64,000 nt of DNA from assembly GCA_038210375.1 (NCBI GenBank), contig JBBQWT010000012.1, positions 1 through 64,000 of the forward strand. Reading direction: 5' to 3'. This document shows, piece after piece, positions 8,891 to 16,556 of this stretch (within the stretch, counting starts at the first letter, position 1; each line of letters opens with the position of its first letter). This stretch comes from JBBQWT01 sp038210375 (GTDB lineage: Bacteria; Acidobacteriota; Terriglobia; Terriglobales; Acidobacteriaceae). A program made the translations under genes and the position numbers. The notes under the pieces are model-generated. The model did no database searches, was not told the origin of the DNA, and saw nothing but the letters and a program-made list of their open reading frames with translations.

Positions 8891-8939
8891 AAGACATGGA
8901 GTTCAACGCAATTCATAAAGCATGGAGAATTCATAAAAG
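8869..8939 (-). repeat. Tandem duplication of the dnaE2 start region
   Basis: A 26-base unit (plus strand CATGGAGTTCAACGTAATTC followed by ATAAGA) at 8869-8894 is repeated with few changes at 8895-8920, and a shortened third copy runs 8921-8939. Unit 1 contains the dnaE2 ATG and its first codons. Unit 2 therefore carries a second ATG followed by nearly the same codons, but that frame closes at once. This looks like a local slippage duplication that displaced the original leader of dnaE2. Confidence 0.75.
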
Positions 8940-8998
8940 TAGTGAAGAAATTCGCGCGCAACCATAGTTGTCGTTCAATCCAAAATCCAGCCCATAAA

Positions 8999-9200
8999 AT
9001 TGTCATCTCGACCGGAGACCGCGAGCTTTTGCGCGGCGTAGTGGAGAGACCTCGGGGCGGTTCTTGATTTTCCTGTTCGCGAAAATCTCAAGAAGCCGCA
9101 TAAGAAAATCTAAGCCGCGAACATGCCCCCACCCTTGTCATCCTGGAGCGAGCTTTTGCTTCTTGTTCGAGCGAAGGACCTCGCGTTTTCTCTTGCCGTG
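8999..9200 (+). repeat. Dispersed repeat modules between imuB and dnaE2
   Basis: Most of this gap of about 310 bases is repeat. One module starts TGTCATCTCGACCGGAGACC and runs to about 9065, ending GAGAGACCTCGGGGCGG. A CTCAAGAAGCCGCATAAG linker follows, then a second module starting TTGTCATCCTGGAGCGAGC at about 9135 and ending GCGTTTTCTCTTG near 9199. Both modules recur at 10893-11245. No gene is supported here. Confidence 0.8.
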
Positions 9201-9203
9201 GAC

Positions 9204-10787
9204 TTAGTCGTAACACCCCTCCACCCACCACTCTTCATCGTCCAGGTTGCGATAAATGCGGTACACCGCCAGGCCTTTATCGGGCGGATGGTTGCGCGAC
9301 ACCGCCACATCCCACTCGTCCCGCTGCCACGGATGCTCCCCCCACCACTCCCCGGAATTTCTCCACGGCCCCGCATGCGCGGCCACCACGGCCCACGCGC
9401 GATGGAGGTACACCCGCGCCGGCGCTCCCTCGCGCAGCTCCACCCGGGTGCGCCATGGCGGACGAAACATCCGCAACCCCAGCCGCGCTGCCGGACCTTC
9501 CGGCGCCGCACCAGCATCGTTGGGCGCCGGAGGATGAAACCGCATCATGCGAAACGTCCCTGGCCGGTGAGTATCCATCAGCTCCGGGGCACCCACGCGT
9601 CCCGAGTCTCCGGTGTCGCCCACCACCGCGGCGATACGCGCCAGGGTGAGCTCCAGGCGCTCCGGCTCCGGCGCCAGGGGAAGAAATAAACCCTGCTGCG
9701 TGACCCGCGGACGCACTGGCGCGGCGGCAATGCTGACCTTCACCACCGGCGCCGGCGGGGGGTGCGACTTCAAATCCAGTTGCAGCAACTTCAAAAATAT
9801 TTTGGAATCCTGCATCGGCACCGGCAGCCGCAGGGTCCGGCGATGGACTTTCGAGGGATCATCAGCCGGCGTGTCGTCATCAAGCGGCGCGTGCGAATGC
9901 GCCCGCGAAGAAATCTGCCGGTCTTCCTGGGGATCGAGTTGCAGCTCCAATTCCAGCTGGTTGGTGGCGAGCGAGCGCGTGCCCAGCCGCGCGCAAAGCT
10001 GGTCCAGCAACCGCGAGAGAATAAAGGAGAGCGGTTCCAGCAACGCCACCGCATCTTCCAGCTCCATGGCCTCGACGAAATGCAGGCCCGCTTCCACCGG
10101 TTTAAGCGGGCGGCCATGGGCGCCGCGCGCCAGTTTTTGCAGGTGCAACCCGGCCTGGCCCAGGCGCTCGCTGACCGCCAGCGCGGGCAGCGCGCCCAGC
10201 GCGCGAAACGTGCGCACCCCCCAGCTATCGAGGGTCTCCAGCACCGCCAGCGGCGGCATCAGGACTTCCACCGGCAGGCCGCCCAGCCGCTCCGCCTCTT
10301 TGCCCGCCGCGATCACCGTGACTCCGGGAAATCCGCGGGCCGCATGGATCGCCGCCTCGGGATTGCCGGCCACCGCCACATGCGCCTCCAGGCCGATCTC
10401 GAAAACCATGCGCGCCAGGTCGCGGGCAATTTTCTGCGGCGAGCCAAACACCCGCTCCAATCCCGCCAGGTCAAGCACCACCATGTCATCGGCAGTGGCC
10501 TCCACCCGCGGAGAAAAGGCATGCCCGCAATCCAGCAGCGCGGCATGCGCCGCCTCTTCCTGCATCCGCGACCGCTGCCGGATCACCAGCCCCGGCAGCT
10601 CCGCCACCTGCACTTTCGACATGCCGGCCTCGATGCCCGCGGCACGCGCGCGCTCATTGGCGGCCACAACCTGCACCATAGGCGCCCGGCCATCCACCAC
10701 CGCCACACTCTCATCGCGCAGCTCAGGCTGCAAACGCACCAGCGCCTCCACCGAAAAACAAGGAACGTAAATGCAAGCGAATGCCAT
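9204..10787 (-). CDS. imuB: ImuB, catalytically inactive Y-family polymerase-like protein
   Basis: A 527-residue protein with Y-family architecture. An N-terminal palm/fingers region (MAFACIYVPCFSVEALVR, then VVDGRAPMVQVVAANERARAAGI) is followed by a helix-hairpin-helix-like thumb (LDSWGVRTFRALGALP, about 195-210), a little-finger region, and a C-terminal ImuB tail ending EEWWVEGCYD. Active Y-family polymerases have Asp in the first palm motif, but here the equivalent stretch reads YVPCFSVEA. That fits ImuB, which acts as a clamp-binding adaptor for DnaE2 rather than a polymerase. It lies between imuA and dnaE2 on the same strand, but both gaps are long and repeat-filled, which is odd for a usually compact cassette. 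Confidence 0.9.
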   Translation of the reverse strand: MAFACIYVPCFSVEALVRLQPELRDESVAVVDGRAPMVQVVAANERARAAGIEAGMSKVQVAELPGLVIRQRSRMQEEAAHAALLDCGHAFSPRVEATADDMVVLDLAGLERVFGSPQKIARDLARMVFEIGLEAHVAVAGNPEAAIHAARGFPGVTVIAAGKEAERLGGLPVEVLMPPLAVLETLDSWGVRTFRALGALPALAVSERLGQAGLHLQKLARGAHGRPLKPVEAGLHFVEAMELEDAVALLEPLSFILSRLLDQLCARLGTRSLATNQLELELQLDPQEDRQISSRAHSHAPLDDDTPADDPSKVHRRTLRLPVPMQDSKIFLKLLQLDLKSHPPPAPVVKVSIAAAPVRPRVTQQGLFLPLAPEPERLELTLARIAAVVGDTGDSGRVGAPELMDTHRPGTFRMMRFHPPAPNDAGAAPEGPAARLGLRMFRPPWRTRVELREGAPARVYLHRAWAVVAAHAGPWRNSGEWWGEHPWQRDEWDVAVSRNHPPDKGLAVYRIYRNLDDEEWWVEGCYD

Positions 10788-10892
10788 GGCAGGTCATAAA
10801 TGGGGCGGTGGTTGGATTTGCTTTTGCGAAGACTTTCTTATGGGGTTCTTCGTTCAATACGAATTTCTACCGGCAGAAATTGTCAATTTTGC

Positions 10893-11153
10893 GGTTGCGA
10901 CAAACTCTAAAGCAGTTGCATAAGAGATATCGATAAAGCGAAAACCCCGTATGAATTGTCATCCTGGAGCGAGCTCCTGCTTCTGGCAGGAGCGAAGGAG
11001 CTTGCGTTTTCTTTTGCCGTTGCCCTCCGCGAAACTCTAAAGAAGTTGCATAAGAGATATCGATCAACGAAAACCCCGTATGAATTGTCATCCTGGAGCG
11101 AGCTCTCGCTTCTTGTTTGAGCGAAGGAACTTGCGTTTTCTTTTAATCTTCGC
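10893..11153 (+). repeat. Two direct copies of a 130-bp dispersed repeat
   Basis: A unit running from AACTCTAAAG, through GTTGCATAAGAGATATCGAT, GCGAAAACCCCGTATGAATT and GTCATCCTGGAGCGAGCTC, to GCGTTTTCTTTT occurs at about 10902-11020. It recurs with few changes at about 11032-11150, a period of 130 bases. Each copy contains a short inverted pair (CTCCTGCTTCTGGCAGGAG in copy 1). Single copies or parts recur at 9135, 17131 and 48114. The 682-base imuA-imuB gap holds no supportable gene. Confidence 0.85.
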
Positions 11154-11180
11154 CTAACCTGAAATCCCTCCCCATCAAAT

Positions 11181-11375
11181 ATTGTCATCTCGACCGGAGA
11201 CCGCGGGCTTTGCGCGGCGCAGTGGAGAGACCTCGGGGTGGCTTCTTGATTTTGCGGTTGCGTCCATCCAATGAAGTCAACGGCAGGCTTCGCGTAACGG
11301 CCACAACTGCCGAATATTTCTGCCGCCGCAGGGGAAACAAAGGGTTCCTCGGCTGCGCTCGGAATGACAATTCCA
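11181..11375 (+). repeat. Composite dispersed repeat upstream of imuB
   Basis: A module beginning TTGTCATCTCGACCGGAGAC, similar to the one at 9000, runs to about 11245. After it comes the right half of the large element seen at 34706, 37957 and 54749: GTCAACGGCAGGCTTCGCGT (11276-11295), then AAAGGGTTCCTCGGCTGCGC and TCGGAATGACAATTC (11339-11373). The left arm of that element is absent here. Confidence 0.8.
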
Positions 11376-11469
11376 TAAGGAGTACTCGCTCGCCACCATT
11401 TCTTATTCGACTGCTCGGGAGAAAAGCCGAAAGACCTCCAATTTTCTTTTGCGGCAATCAACGTCACAT

Positions 11470-12597
11470 CTACCCACACAACCCCACCCAGGCCGCACGG
11501 CTGTAAAACCCGGCCCGCACCGGCCGGCGTTTATCCGAAGCGCGCACCATCTCCACATCCACTGCCAGGCCCGACAGCAACGGCGCGCCACCCAATTCCG
11601 CCCGCGACCACTGCACTTCCTTCTGTCCCATATCGAGCACCAGCGAAGCGCAGGCGCCGGCGTTGGGTTCCTGTTCCATCACGATCAAAGCGGTAGGGGT
11701 GTTCTCCACCGCGCGGCGGAAGCGGAACCAGGAGGTGAGCGAAACCCGTCGCGCGGTTGCCGGAGCAATGTCGCAAAAATCCACGGCCACCAATCCAAAC
11801 CCTCCGCTTTGCAGCAACAGGTCGGTGACCTGCATGGCCTGCTCCACCGCGCTCTTTTTTGGCAGAATGGTTTCAGGAATGGCGGGCCGTGCAATGGCGG
11901 GTTGTGGGGAAGGGGATGTCGGCGAAATGGATGGTGGGTTTGGCGCGGAACCAGATTTCCCCAGACCAGGTTTCGCCAACCCAGGTTTCGCGACCCCAGG
12001 TTTCACCAGACCAGGTTTAGCCACCCCAGCCATACTCGTACCCGAATGGTTGCGGCGGGTCTCCGCGTTCCCCGCCCATCGCGACAATGGCGATGACTCC
12101 GGCCGGGAGCTTCCCTCCGATCCAGCAGGTTCGCCCGTCGGGCGCGATCCAGCAGTTTTATCCGTGTGGCCGGATCCACCCGATCCGGCAATATGAAGCA
12201 CTCCCGCCGGCGCAGCCCGGCGGCCTCCGTCGGCGGGCGAGATAAATCCCGCAGAGCAACGCACCCATAACACCCGCCGCAGATCGACGCCGGCGGCGGC
12301 GGCTGCGGTGGGGTCAAAGGTGTCGCTGCCATCGACCAGCGCGCACACCTCCTGGCGGCGGGTGACCTCGGCGAGCAGGGCCAGCAACAGGCTGGTGCGC
12401 CCGCACGATGGCGGGCCGCAGATTTCGGTAAGCCCTCCCCGGGGAATGCCGCCGGTGGCGGCATCGAGCTGGGCAAACCCGGTGGAAAAAACCTCAGGAG
12501 CGGGCCGCGGACGAAAGGTCAGCGCGGAAGGGAATCGCCCGGCCAGCGCGGCCTCGATCTGGGTGCGCAACAACGCCGAATTATGGGCCGGTGACAT
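11470..12597 (-). CDS. imuA: ImuA-type RecA-like protein
   Basis: A 375-residue protein when read from the ATG at 12597 (MSPAHNSALLRTQIEAALAG). The frame stays open upstream to 12765, but that part overlaps a structured non-coding stretch. A RecA-like core carries a P-loop variant CGPPSCGRTSLLLAL, then VCALVDGSDTFDPTAAAAAG and LLLQSGGFGLVAVDFCDI. ImuA works with ImuB and DnaE2 in damage-induced mutagenesis. The core is interrupted by a low-complexity, Pro/Ser/Gly-rich insertion of roughly 90 residues that contains a KPG pentapeptide repeat (see 11951-12025). The P-loop and its position before imuB and dnaE2 support the call; the exact start is uncertain. Confidence 0.78.
   Translation of the reverse strand: MSPAHNSALLRTQIEAALAGRFPSALTFRPRPAPEVFSTGFAQLDAATGGIPRGGLTEICGPPSCGRTSLLLALLAEVTRRQEVCALVDGSDTFDPTAAAAAGVDLRRVLWVRCSAGFISPADGGRRAAPAGVLHIAGSGGSGHTDKTAGSRPTGEPAGSEGSSRPESSPLSRWAGNAETRRNHSGTSMAGVAKPGLVKPGVAKPGLAKPGLGKSGSAPNPPSISPTSPSPQPAIARPAIPETILPKKSAVEQAMQVTDLLLQSGGFGLVAVDFCDIAPATARRVSLTSWFRFRRAVENTPTALIVMEQEPNAGACASLVLDMGQKEVQWSRAELGGAPLLSGLAVDVEMVRASDKRRPVRAGFYSRAAWVGLCG
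11951..12025 (-). repeat. Five tandem 15-base units inside imuA
   Basis: On the plus strand the units begin CCAGATTTCCCCAGA, CCAGGTTTCGCCAAC, CCAGGTTTCGCGACC, CCAGGTTTCACCAGA and CCAGGTTTAGCCACC, end to end. They encode a pentapeptide of the form (V/A/G)KPG(L/V) in the insertion of the RecA-like protein. Being in frame, copy number can change without frameshift. Confidence 0.9.
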
Positions 12598-12624
12598 AGC
12601 GATTGCAAAGATAAAAGGACGAAC

Positions 12625-12713
12625 GCGAAAGCCCCGCCAATCCCCTCGGAAGCCCATGACCCGGAGGGGCCAAAGGCCTCCGACTCCCCGAAGTAGGCGG
12701 CCGGGACTTTCGC
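12625..12713 (-). ncRNA. Candidate structured leader upstream of imuA
   Basis: An outer stem pairs GCGAAAGCCCCGCC (12625-12638) with GGCGGCCGGGACTTTCGC (12696-12713), with one mismatch and one bulge. Inside it, CCCCTCGG (12642-12649) pairs with CCGGAGGGG (12661-12669). A GGCC/GGCC pair and the segment CTCCGACTCCCCGAAG fill the rest. In the minus-strand reading this sits 28 bases before the ATG I chose for imuA. I cannot match it to a known riboswitch. The rest of the gap 12598-12931 shows only the hairpin at 12822-12841. Confidence 0.4.
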
Positions 12714-12813
12714 TTTTTATTCGCCCATGAGAGGCAGTGTGCTCCGGCTCCAAAGCGGTTGTCAAGCGAGAAAAATCATCACTATATCTAGGGGCTAATG
12801 CAGCAGGAAAGGT

Positions 12814-12841
12814 GCAAAAAAGCGGAGAAGGGGTTCTCCGC
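12814..12841 (-). terminator. Terminator-like hairpin upstream of imuA
   Basis: Read on the minus strand, GCGGAGAA-CCCC-TTCTCCGC (12841-12822) forms a perfect 8-bp stem with a 4-base loop, followed at once by TTTTTTG. It has the shape of an intrinsic terminator, but no minus-strand gene precedes it. It may stop antisense transcription across the tRNA, attenuate imuA, or (as an inverted repeat) be an operator. Confidence 0.5.
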
Positions 12842-12931
12842 GGAGGAGGGCGAATCTAACCAAGTCTGCTTTTGCTATACTTTTTTACACGGCAGTTTCA
12901 AGTTTTTTCTGCACGCCGTTCCCGCATATGT

Positions 12932-13006
12932 GGCGCTATCGTCTAGGGGTTAGGACGTGAGGTTCTCAACCTTAAAACCCGGGTTCGATTCCCGGTAGCG
13001 CTACCA
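12932..13006 (+). tRNA. tRNA-Glu (anticodon CTC)
   Basis: A full cloverleaf is visible. The acceptor GGCGCTA (12932-12938) pairs with TAGCGCT (12996-13002). The D arm is GTCT...GGAC. The anticodon stem TGAGG/CCTTA encloses the loop TTCTCAA, giving anticodon CTC (12965-12967). The T arm is CCGGG-TTCGATT-CCCGG. The discriminator A is followed by an encoded CCA at 13004-13006. The last base of CCA is also the first base of an ATG, so the tRNA abuts the next reading frame directly. Confidence 0.97.
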
Positions 13007-13035
13007 TGATTGCTCTGAACTTGTACTGGAAACCA

Positions 13036-14856
13036 ATGAAAAAAGGTCTCTCACAATCGTCCCTTTGTAGATGTTTCGTTCTTCTAATTTTTGTTTTCGG
13101 CTACATTGCGGTAGGTTTCGGTAAAGAAGCTGAGAAGGTAACCGTCTGCGCACTCAAGAATAATCCGTCCGCCTACAATCACAAATTGGTCGAGGTAACG
13201 GGTTTCGTATCACACGGTTTTGAAGACTTCAATCTCATCGATCCGACTTGCGCATCGTGGCATGGGATTTGGCTTGAATATGGCGGCAGGTTCAAATCCG
13301 GCACGATATATTGTTGCGGTGTCACCGACGATAGAAGTTGGCCGCACCAATTAATCGTCGAAAAGATACCAATTCCCTTGGTTAGAAATGACGAATTTCT
13401 CAAATTTGATAAGGCCATCGAGCTTAAATCTCACCCCCACGGTGCATTAGTGCATGCCACGCTTGTGGGCCGTTTTTTTGCGGGCCGCAGGTTAGAAGGT
13501 GGTTACGGCCACTTCGGGTGCTGTAGCCTGCTTGCTATCCAAGAGGTCAAGTCGCTGGACCCTCAAGACCGAGCGGATCTTGATTATGGCGCCTTACCAA
13601 ATAGCCCCGTCATGCCATCGTCCCAGCCCACCCCTGCAATCCGACTGAATGGCAAGCGCATCAATGATCACCTGGCCAAGCTCGCAACCTACGGAGCCAA
13701 TCCGCAGGGTGGGGTGAGCCGGGTCGCTTATTCCGAGGCTGACTTGCAGGGCCGCGCCTATGCTATCGGGCTGATGAAGGATGCTGGGCTTGATGTCCAT
13801 ATCGATGCGGCGGGGAACATCGTCGGGACGCGCATGGGAAGCGATTCTGCGCTCAAGCCGTTGCTCATCGGCTCGCATATTGATTCGGTACCGATGGGCG
13901 GCAACTATGATGGCGACGTGGGGTCGCTCTCGGCCATTGAAGTGGCGCAGACCCTTGCCGAACAGAAGATCACGTTGCGGCACCCGCTGGAGGTGATCCT
14001 CTTTGAGAATGAAGAGGGAGGCACCGTCGGCAGCCAGACGCTGGGCCGCGGGGTGGATGATCGGGAGCTTGGCCTTGTCTCCCAGAGTGGCAAGACAATT
14101 CGCGAAGGCATTCGGACGCTGGGCGGCAATCCTGAGGAATTAGCGGCAGTCCGGCGCCAGCCCGGCAGCATCGCCGGATATGTTGAGTTCCACATCGAGC
14201 AGGGCGGCGTGCTGGAGCGGGAGAAGATCGATATTGGCGTGGTGGAAGGCATCGTCGGCATTATGCACTCGGTGGTCACGATTGAAGGCTTCGCCAACCA
14301 TGCCGGCACTACTCCGATGGACCAGCGCCATGATGCGCTACTTTCGGCGGCGCGCTTCATCGACACCGTCAATCAGATCGTCACCAGCATTCCCGGTCGG
14401 CAGGTCGGCACCGTGGGATGGATCAAGGCCGAGCCGGGCGCTTTCAACGTGATCCCCGGCAAGGTGACGCTGGGATTGGAGCTGCGCGATCTGGACGAAA
14501 AGAAATTTATGGGCATCTTCGAGCGCGTCCGCTCCGAGGCCGAGGCCCTGGGCAAGCGCAACCAGACGCACTTCAGTTTCTCCGAGCCGGTCATCACCCA
14601 TCCCGCTCCCACCGACCCCGGATTTCGCACCTTGATCAGCAAGACCGCGGCGGCACTCGGATTTTCCACGCGGGTGATGCCCAGCGGCGCCGGGCATGAT
14701 GCGCAGGAGATCGCGAATCTCGGGCCAGTGGGGATGATCTTCATTCCCAGCGTCGGCGGCATCAGCCATTCACCCAAAGAGTTCTCGCAGCCCCAGGATA
14801 TCGAGAATGGCGCCAACGTCTTGTTGCAGACCCTGCTGGAGTTGGACAAGAGGTAA
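13036..14856 (+). CDS. Secreted domain fused to M20-type amidohydrolase (N-carbamoyl-amino-acid hydrolase/allantoate amidohydrolase-like)
   Basis: A 606-residue protein. I chose the ATG at 13036 because it begins a signal peptide (MKKGLSQSS...VLLIFVFGYIAVGFG); the frame also opens at 13006 inside the tRNA CCA end. Residues about 30-185 form a Cys-containing domain (GFVSHGFEDFNLIDPTCASW, GTIYCCGV, GHFGCCSLL) of a kind seen as stand-alone secreted proteins in acidobacteria; its function is unknown. From about residue 195 the sequence is an M20 peptidase-fold hydrolase with metal ligands in GSHIDSVPMGGNYDGDVG, FENEEGG, EFHIEQG and SHSPKEF, and the family GAGHDAQ. The first 580 bases are visibly lower in GC than the rest. 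A secreted enzyme of this family with this N-terminus is unusual; a recent fusion or an assembly join are both possible. Confidence 0.8.
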   Translation: MKKGLSQSSLCRCFVLLIFVFGYIAVGFGKEAEKVTVCALKNNPSAYNHKLVEVTGFVSHGFEDFNLIDPTCASWHGIWLEYGGRFKSGTIYCCGVTDDRSWPHQLIVEKIPIPLVRNDEFLKFDKAIELKSHPHGALVHATLVGRFFAGRRLEGGYGHFGCCSLLAIQEVKSLDPQDRADLDYGALPNSPVMPSSQPTPAIRLNGKRINDHLAKLATYGANPQGGVSRVAYSEADLQGRAYAIGLMKDAGLDVHIDAAGNIVGTRMGSDSALKPLLIGSHIDSVPMGGNYDGDVGSLSAIEVAQTLAEQKITLRHPLEVILFENEEGGTVGSQTLGRGVDDRELGLVSQSGKTIREGIRTLGGNPEELAAVRRQPGSIAGYVEFHIEQGGVLEREKIDIGVVEGIVGIMHSVVTIEGFANHAGTTPMDQRHDALLSAARFIDTVNQIVTSIPGRQVGTVGWIKAEPGAFNVIPGKVTLGLELRDLDEKKFMGIFERVRSEAEALGKRNQTHFSFSEPVITHPAPTDPGFRTLISKTAAALGFSTRVMPSGAGHDAQEIANLGPVGMIFIPSVGGISHSPKEFSQPQDIENGANVLLQTLLELDKR

Positions 14857-15065
14857 GACTGGACCGGCGCTCCCCTCTGCCACCGCATTGGGCGCCAGGT
14901 AGCGCTGCCGCAAGCAATAACAGCGGCCAGATAGCCGGTCAAGGCTCGCATCATGGCAAGCAGAGTGTTTTTCCAATGAATCCTGTCCGGTAGGTTGACC
15001 TGCGCCTCCGCAACCAGCACATCCGGTCCGCAACAGTCCTGTAAAATCGTGACCACAACCGACCG

Positions 15066-16547
15066 ATGAACTACCGCGACCAGGAGCGATTTTTCAGGAA
15101 CAGCAGGATTTTGGGGGGCACGCTCTGCCTGTTTCTGCTCACGACAGCCACTGTAGGGTGGCGTATGAGTGGAAGCGCGGGAGTCTCTTCGGCTTTGGCT
15201 TTTTGTCTGGTGACGCTGGCGCTGGCGCTTTCACTCTACTACTCGCCTGACTACCTGTTCCTCAGCGTGATGCCGGAGAAGAAGGCACGGTGGCAGATTA
15301 AGATCCGGTGGAGGGTCATCGCGGCTGTACTGATCGCCGGCACGCTTGCGGGTCGCTCGGAACCAGGCTTAAAGGCCGTCGGCCTCGCCCTCTGCTGGCT
15401 TATGGCCACTAATCTTCTGGCCCGCTACGCCGGCTCCCGGGGCTTCCTGCCCGGGTACTTCTGGGCTGGGGACGTTGCGCTGCTGGCGCTGCTGTCGATG
15501 AAAACTTTTGGACTAAACACCCCGTTTGACTTCCTCATGGGGGGCCTGCTTCTGGCGGGGGCGGCACATCTCGCCATGGTTACTTGTGACCGGCATAATC
15601 TCCGGTGGGCTGCAGCAATTCTCCTCTCCGGCTGGCTGGTGGTGGCGCTCGCCGGTGACCCGCGGAAAGAAGTGTCAGGCGCTCGTCTTGCCGCTGGCAT
15701 CCTGCTTGCGGTGGTCGTAGGCGCCACGGCGTGGCTTGCGCTTCGGGCGCAGAGGCACAATGCTGACAACATCGAAGCTGCGCTGGGTGAACTGGTCGCC
15801 TTTACCGGTTTTACTGTGGATCGCATTCGGAATCTTTGGGCCACCAGCAACCAGGACCTGGCTCAAAACTGGCAACGCGCCGCCATTGCTCAAGGGGACG
15901 GCGAACGTTTGGCGGAGTGGTACCGGCAGAATTCGGAACTCTACCTGTTTGCCATCTCCGGCTACAACCTTGAATACAAGCGCATCCGCTCTAACATCGA
16001 AGTCTTGCGGCTGGCCCGCGGCGCCTGTCTCGATTACGGCGCGGGCAACGGAGAAATCCTACTGGAGCTCGCCCGGCGTGGCCATCCGGCTACATACTTT
16101 GATGTCGAAGGACAAACTATGAGGTTTGCCCGGCACCGCGCGGCGCGACAAGAGCTCGCCGTCGAATTCGTGAATTCCAAAGACGGACTGGCGGGGACAG
16201 CGCGCCAGCACGGCTTTGATACGGTGTTCTCATTCGACGTGCTGGAGCATCTGCCTGATCTACCCGGAGAATTGGACTTCTTGTCCTCCCTGTTGAACCC
16301 CGGGGGCCTGTTCGTCTTCGACGTTCCGGCGGGCTCGACCAAGGCCCATCCCATGCATCTCAACCACAATCTCAACGTACTAGCCCACTTCCGGCACAAC
16401 CGTCTTGAAGACAAGCGTGGGCTGTGGTTGAGGTTGCCTTTCAGGAAAGAACAAAAATATGTTTTCACGCGGCCGGTTCAACTAAATGGCAACGCAGTAA
16501 AGCTGGATTCAGAAGCTGGGGGGCGACGGCAAACCTCTCACCCTTAA
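15066..16547 (+). CDS. Membrane-anchored class I SAM-dependent methyltransferase
   Basis: A 493-residue protein. The first 235 residues are hydrophobic with about seven or eight membrane spans (for example LGGTLCLFLLTTATVGW, ALAFCLVTLALALSLYY, AAILLSGWLVVALAG, LLAVVVGATAWLALRA). The C-terminal part is a Rossmann methyltransferase with motif I ACLDYGAGNGEILLELA (near residue 320) and FDTVFSFDVLEHLPDLPGEL as motif II/III. The combination resembles UbiE/ubiquinone-type methyltransferases tethered to a membrane module; the substrate is unknown, with a lipid or membrane substrate the natural guess. It converges with the HEAT gene, the stops being 9 bases apart. Confidence 0.75.
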   Translation: MNYRDQERFFRNSRILGGTLCLFLLTTATVGWRMSGSAGVSSALAFCLVTLALALSLYYSPDYLFLSVMPEKKARWQIKIRWRVIAAVLIAGTLAGRSEPGLKAVGLALCWLMATNLLARYAGSRGFLPGYFWAGDVALLALLSMKTFGLNTPFDFLMGGLLLAGAAHLAMVTCDRHNLRWAAAILLSGWLVVALAGDPRKEVSGARLAAGILLAVVVGATAWLALRAQRHNADNIEAALGELVAFTGFTVDRIRNLWATSNQDLAQNWQRAAIAQGDGERLAEWYRQNSELYLFAISGYNLEYKRIRSNIEVLRLARGACLDYGAGNGEILLELARRGHPATYFDVEGQTMRFARHRAARQELAVEFVNSKDGLAGTARQHGFDTVFSFDVLEHLPDLPGELDFLSSLLNPGGLFVFDVPAGSTKAHPMHLNHNLNVLAHFRHNRLEDKRGLWLRLPFRKEQKYVFTRPVQLNGNAVKLDSEAGGRRQTSHP

Positions 16548-16556
16548 AGCCACTTT

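Noticed and set aside
9762..10799. Long open frames on the plus strand across imuB (also 9613-10770)
   Set aside because: Both are shadows of imuB with Arg/Gln- or Ser/Arg-rich translations and no motif.
10907..11479. A 190-codon frame ending in repeated 'SSLQDDNSYGVF'-like segments
   Set aside because: It is translated dispersed repeat; the repeated peptides match the DNA repeat units and not a protein family.
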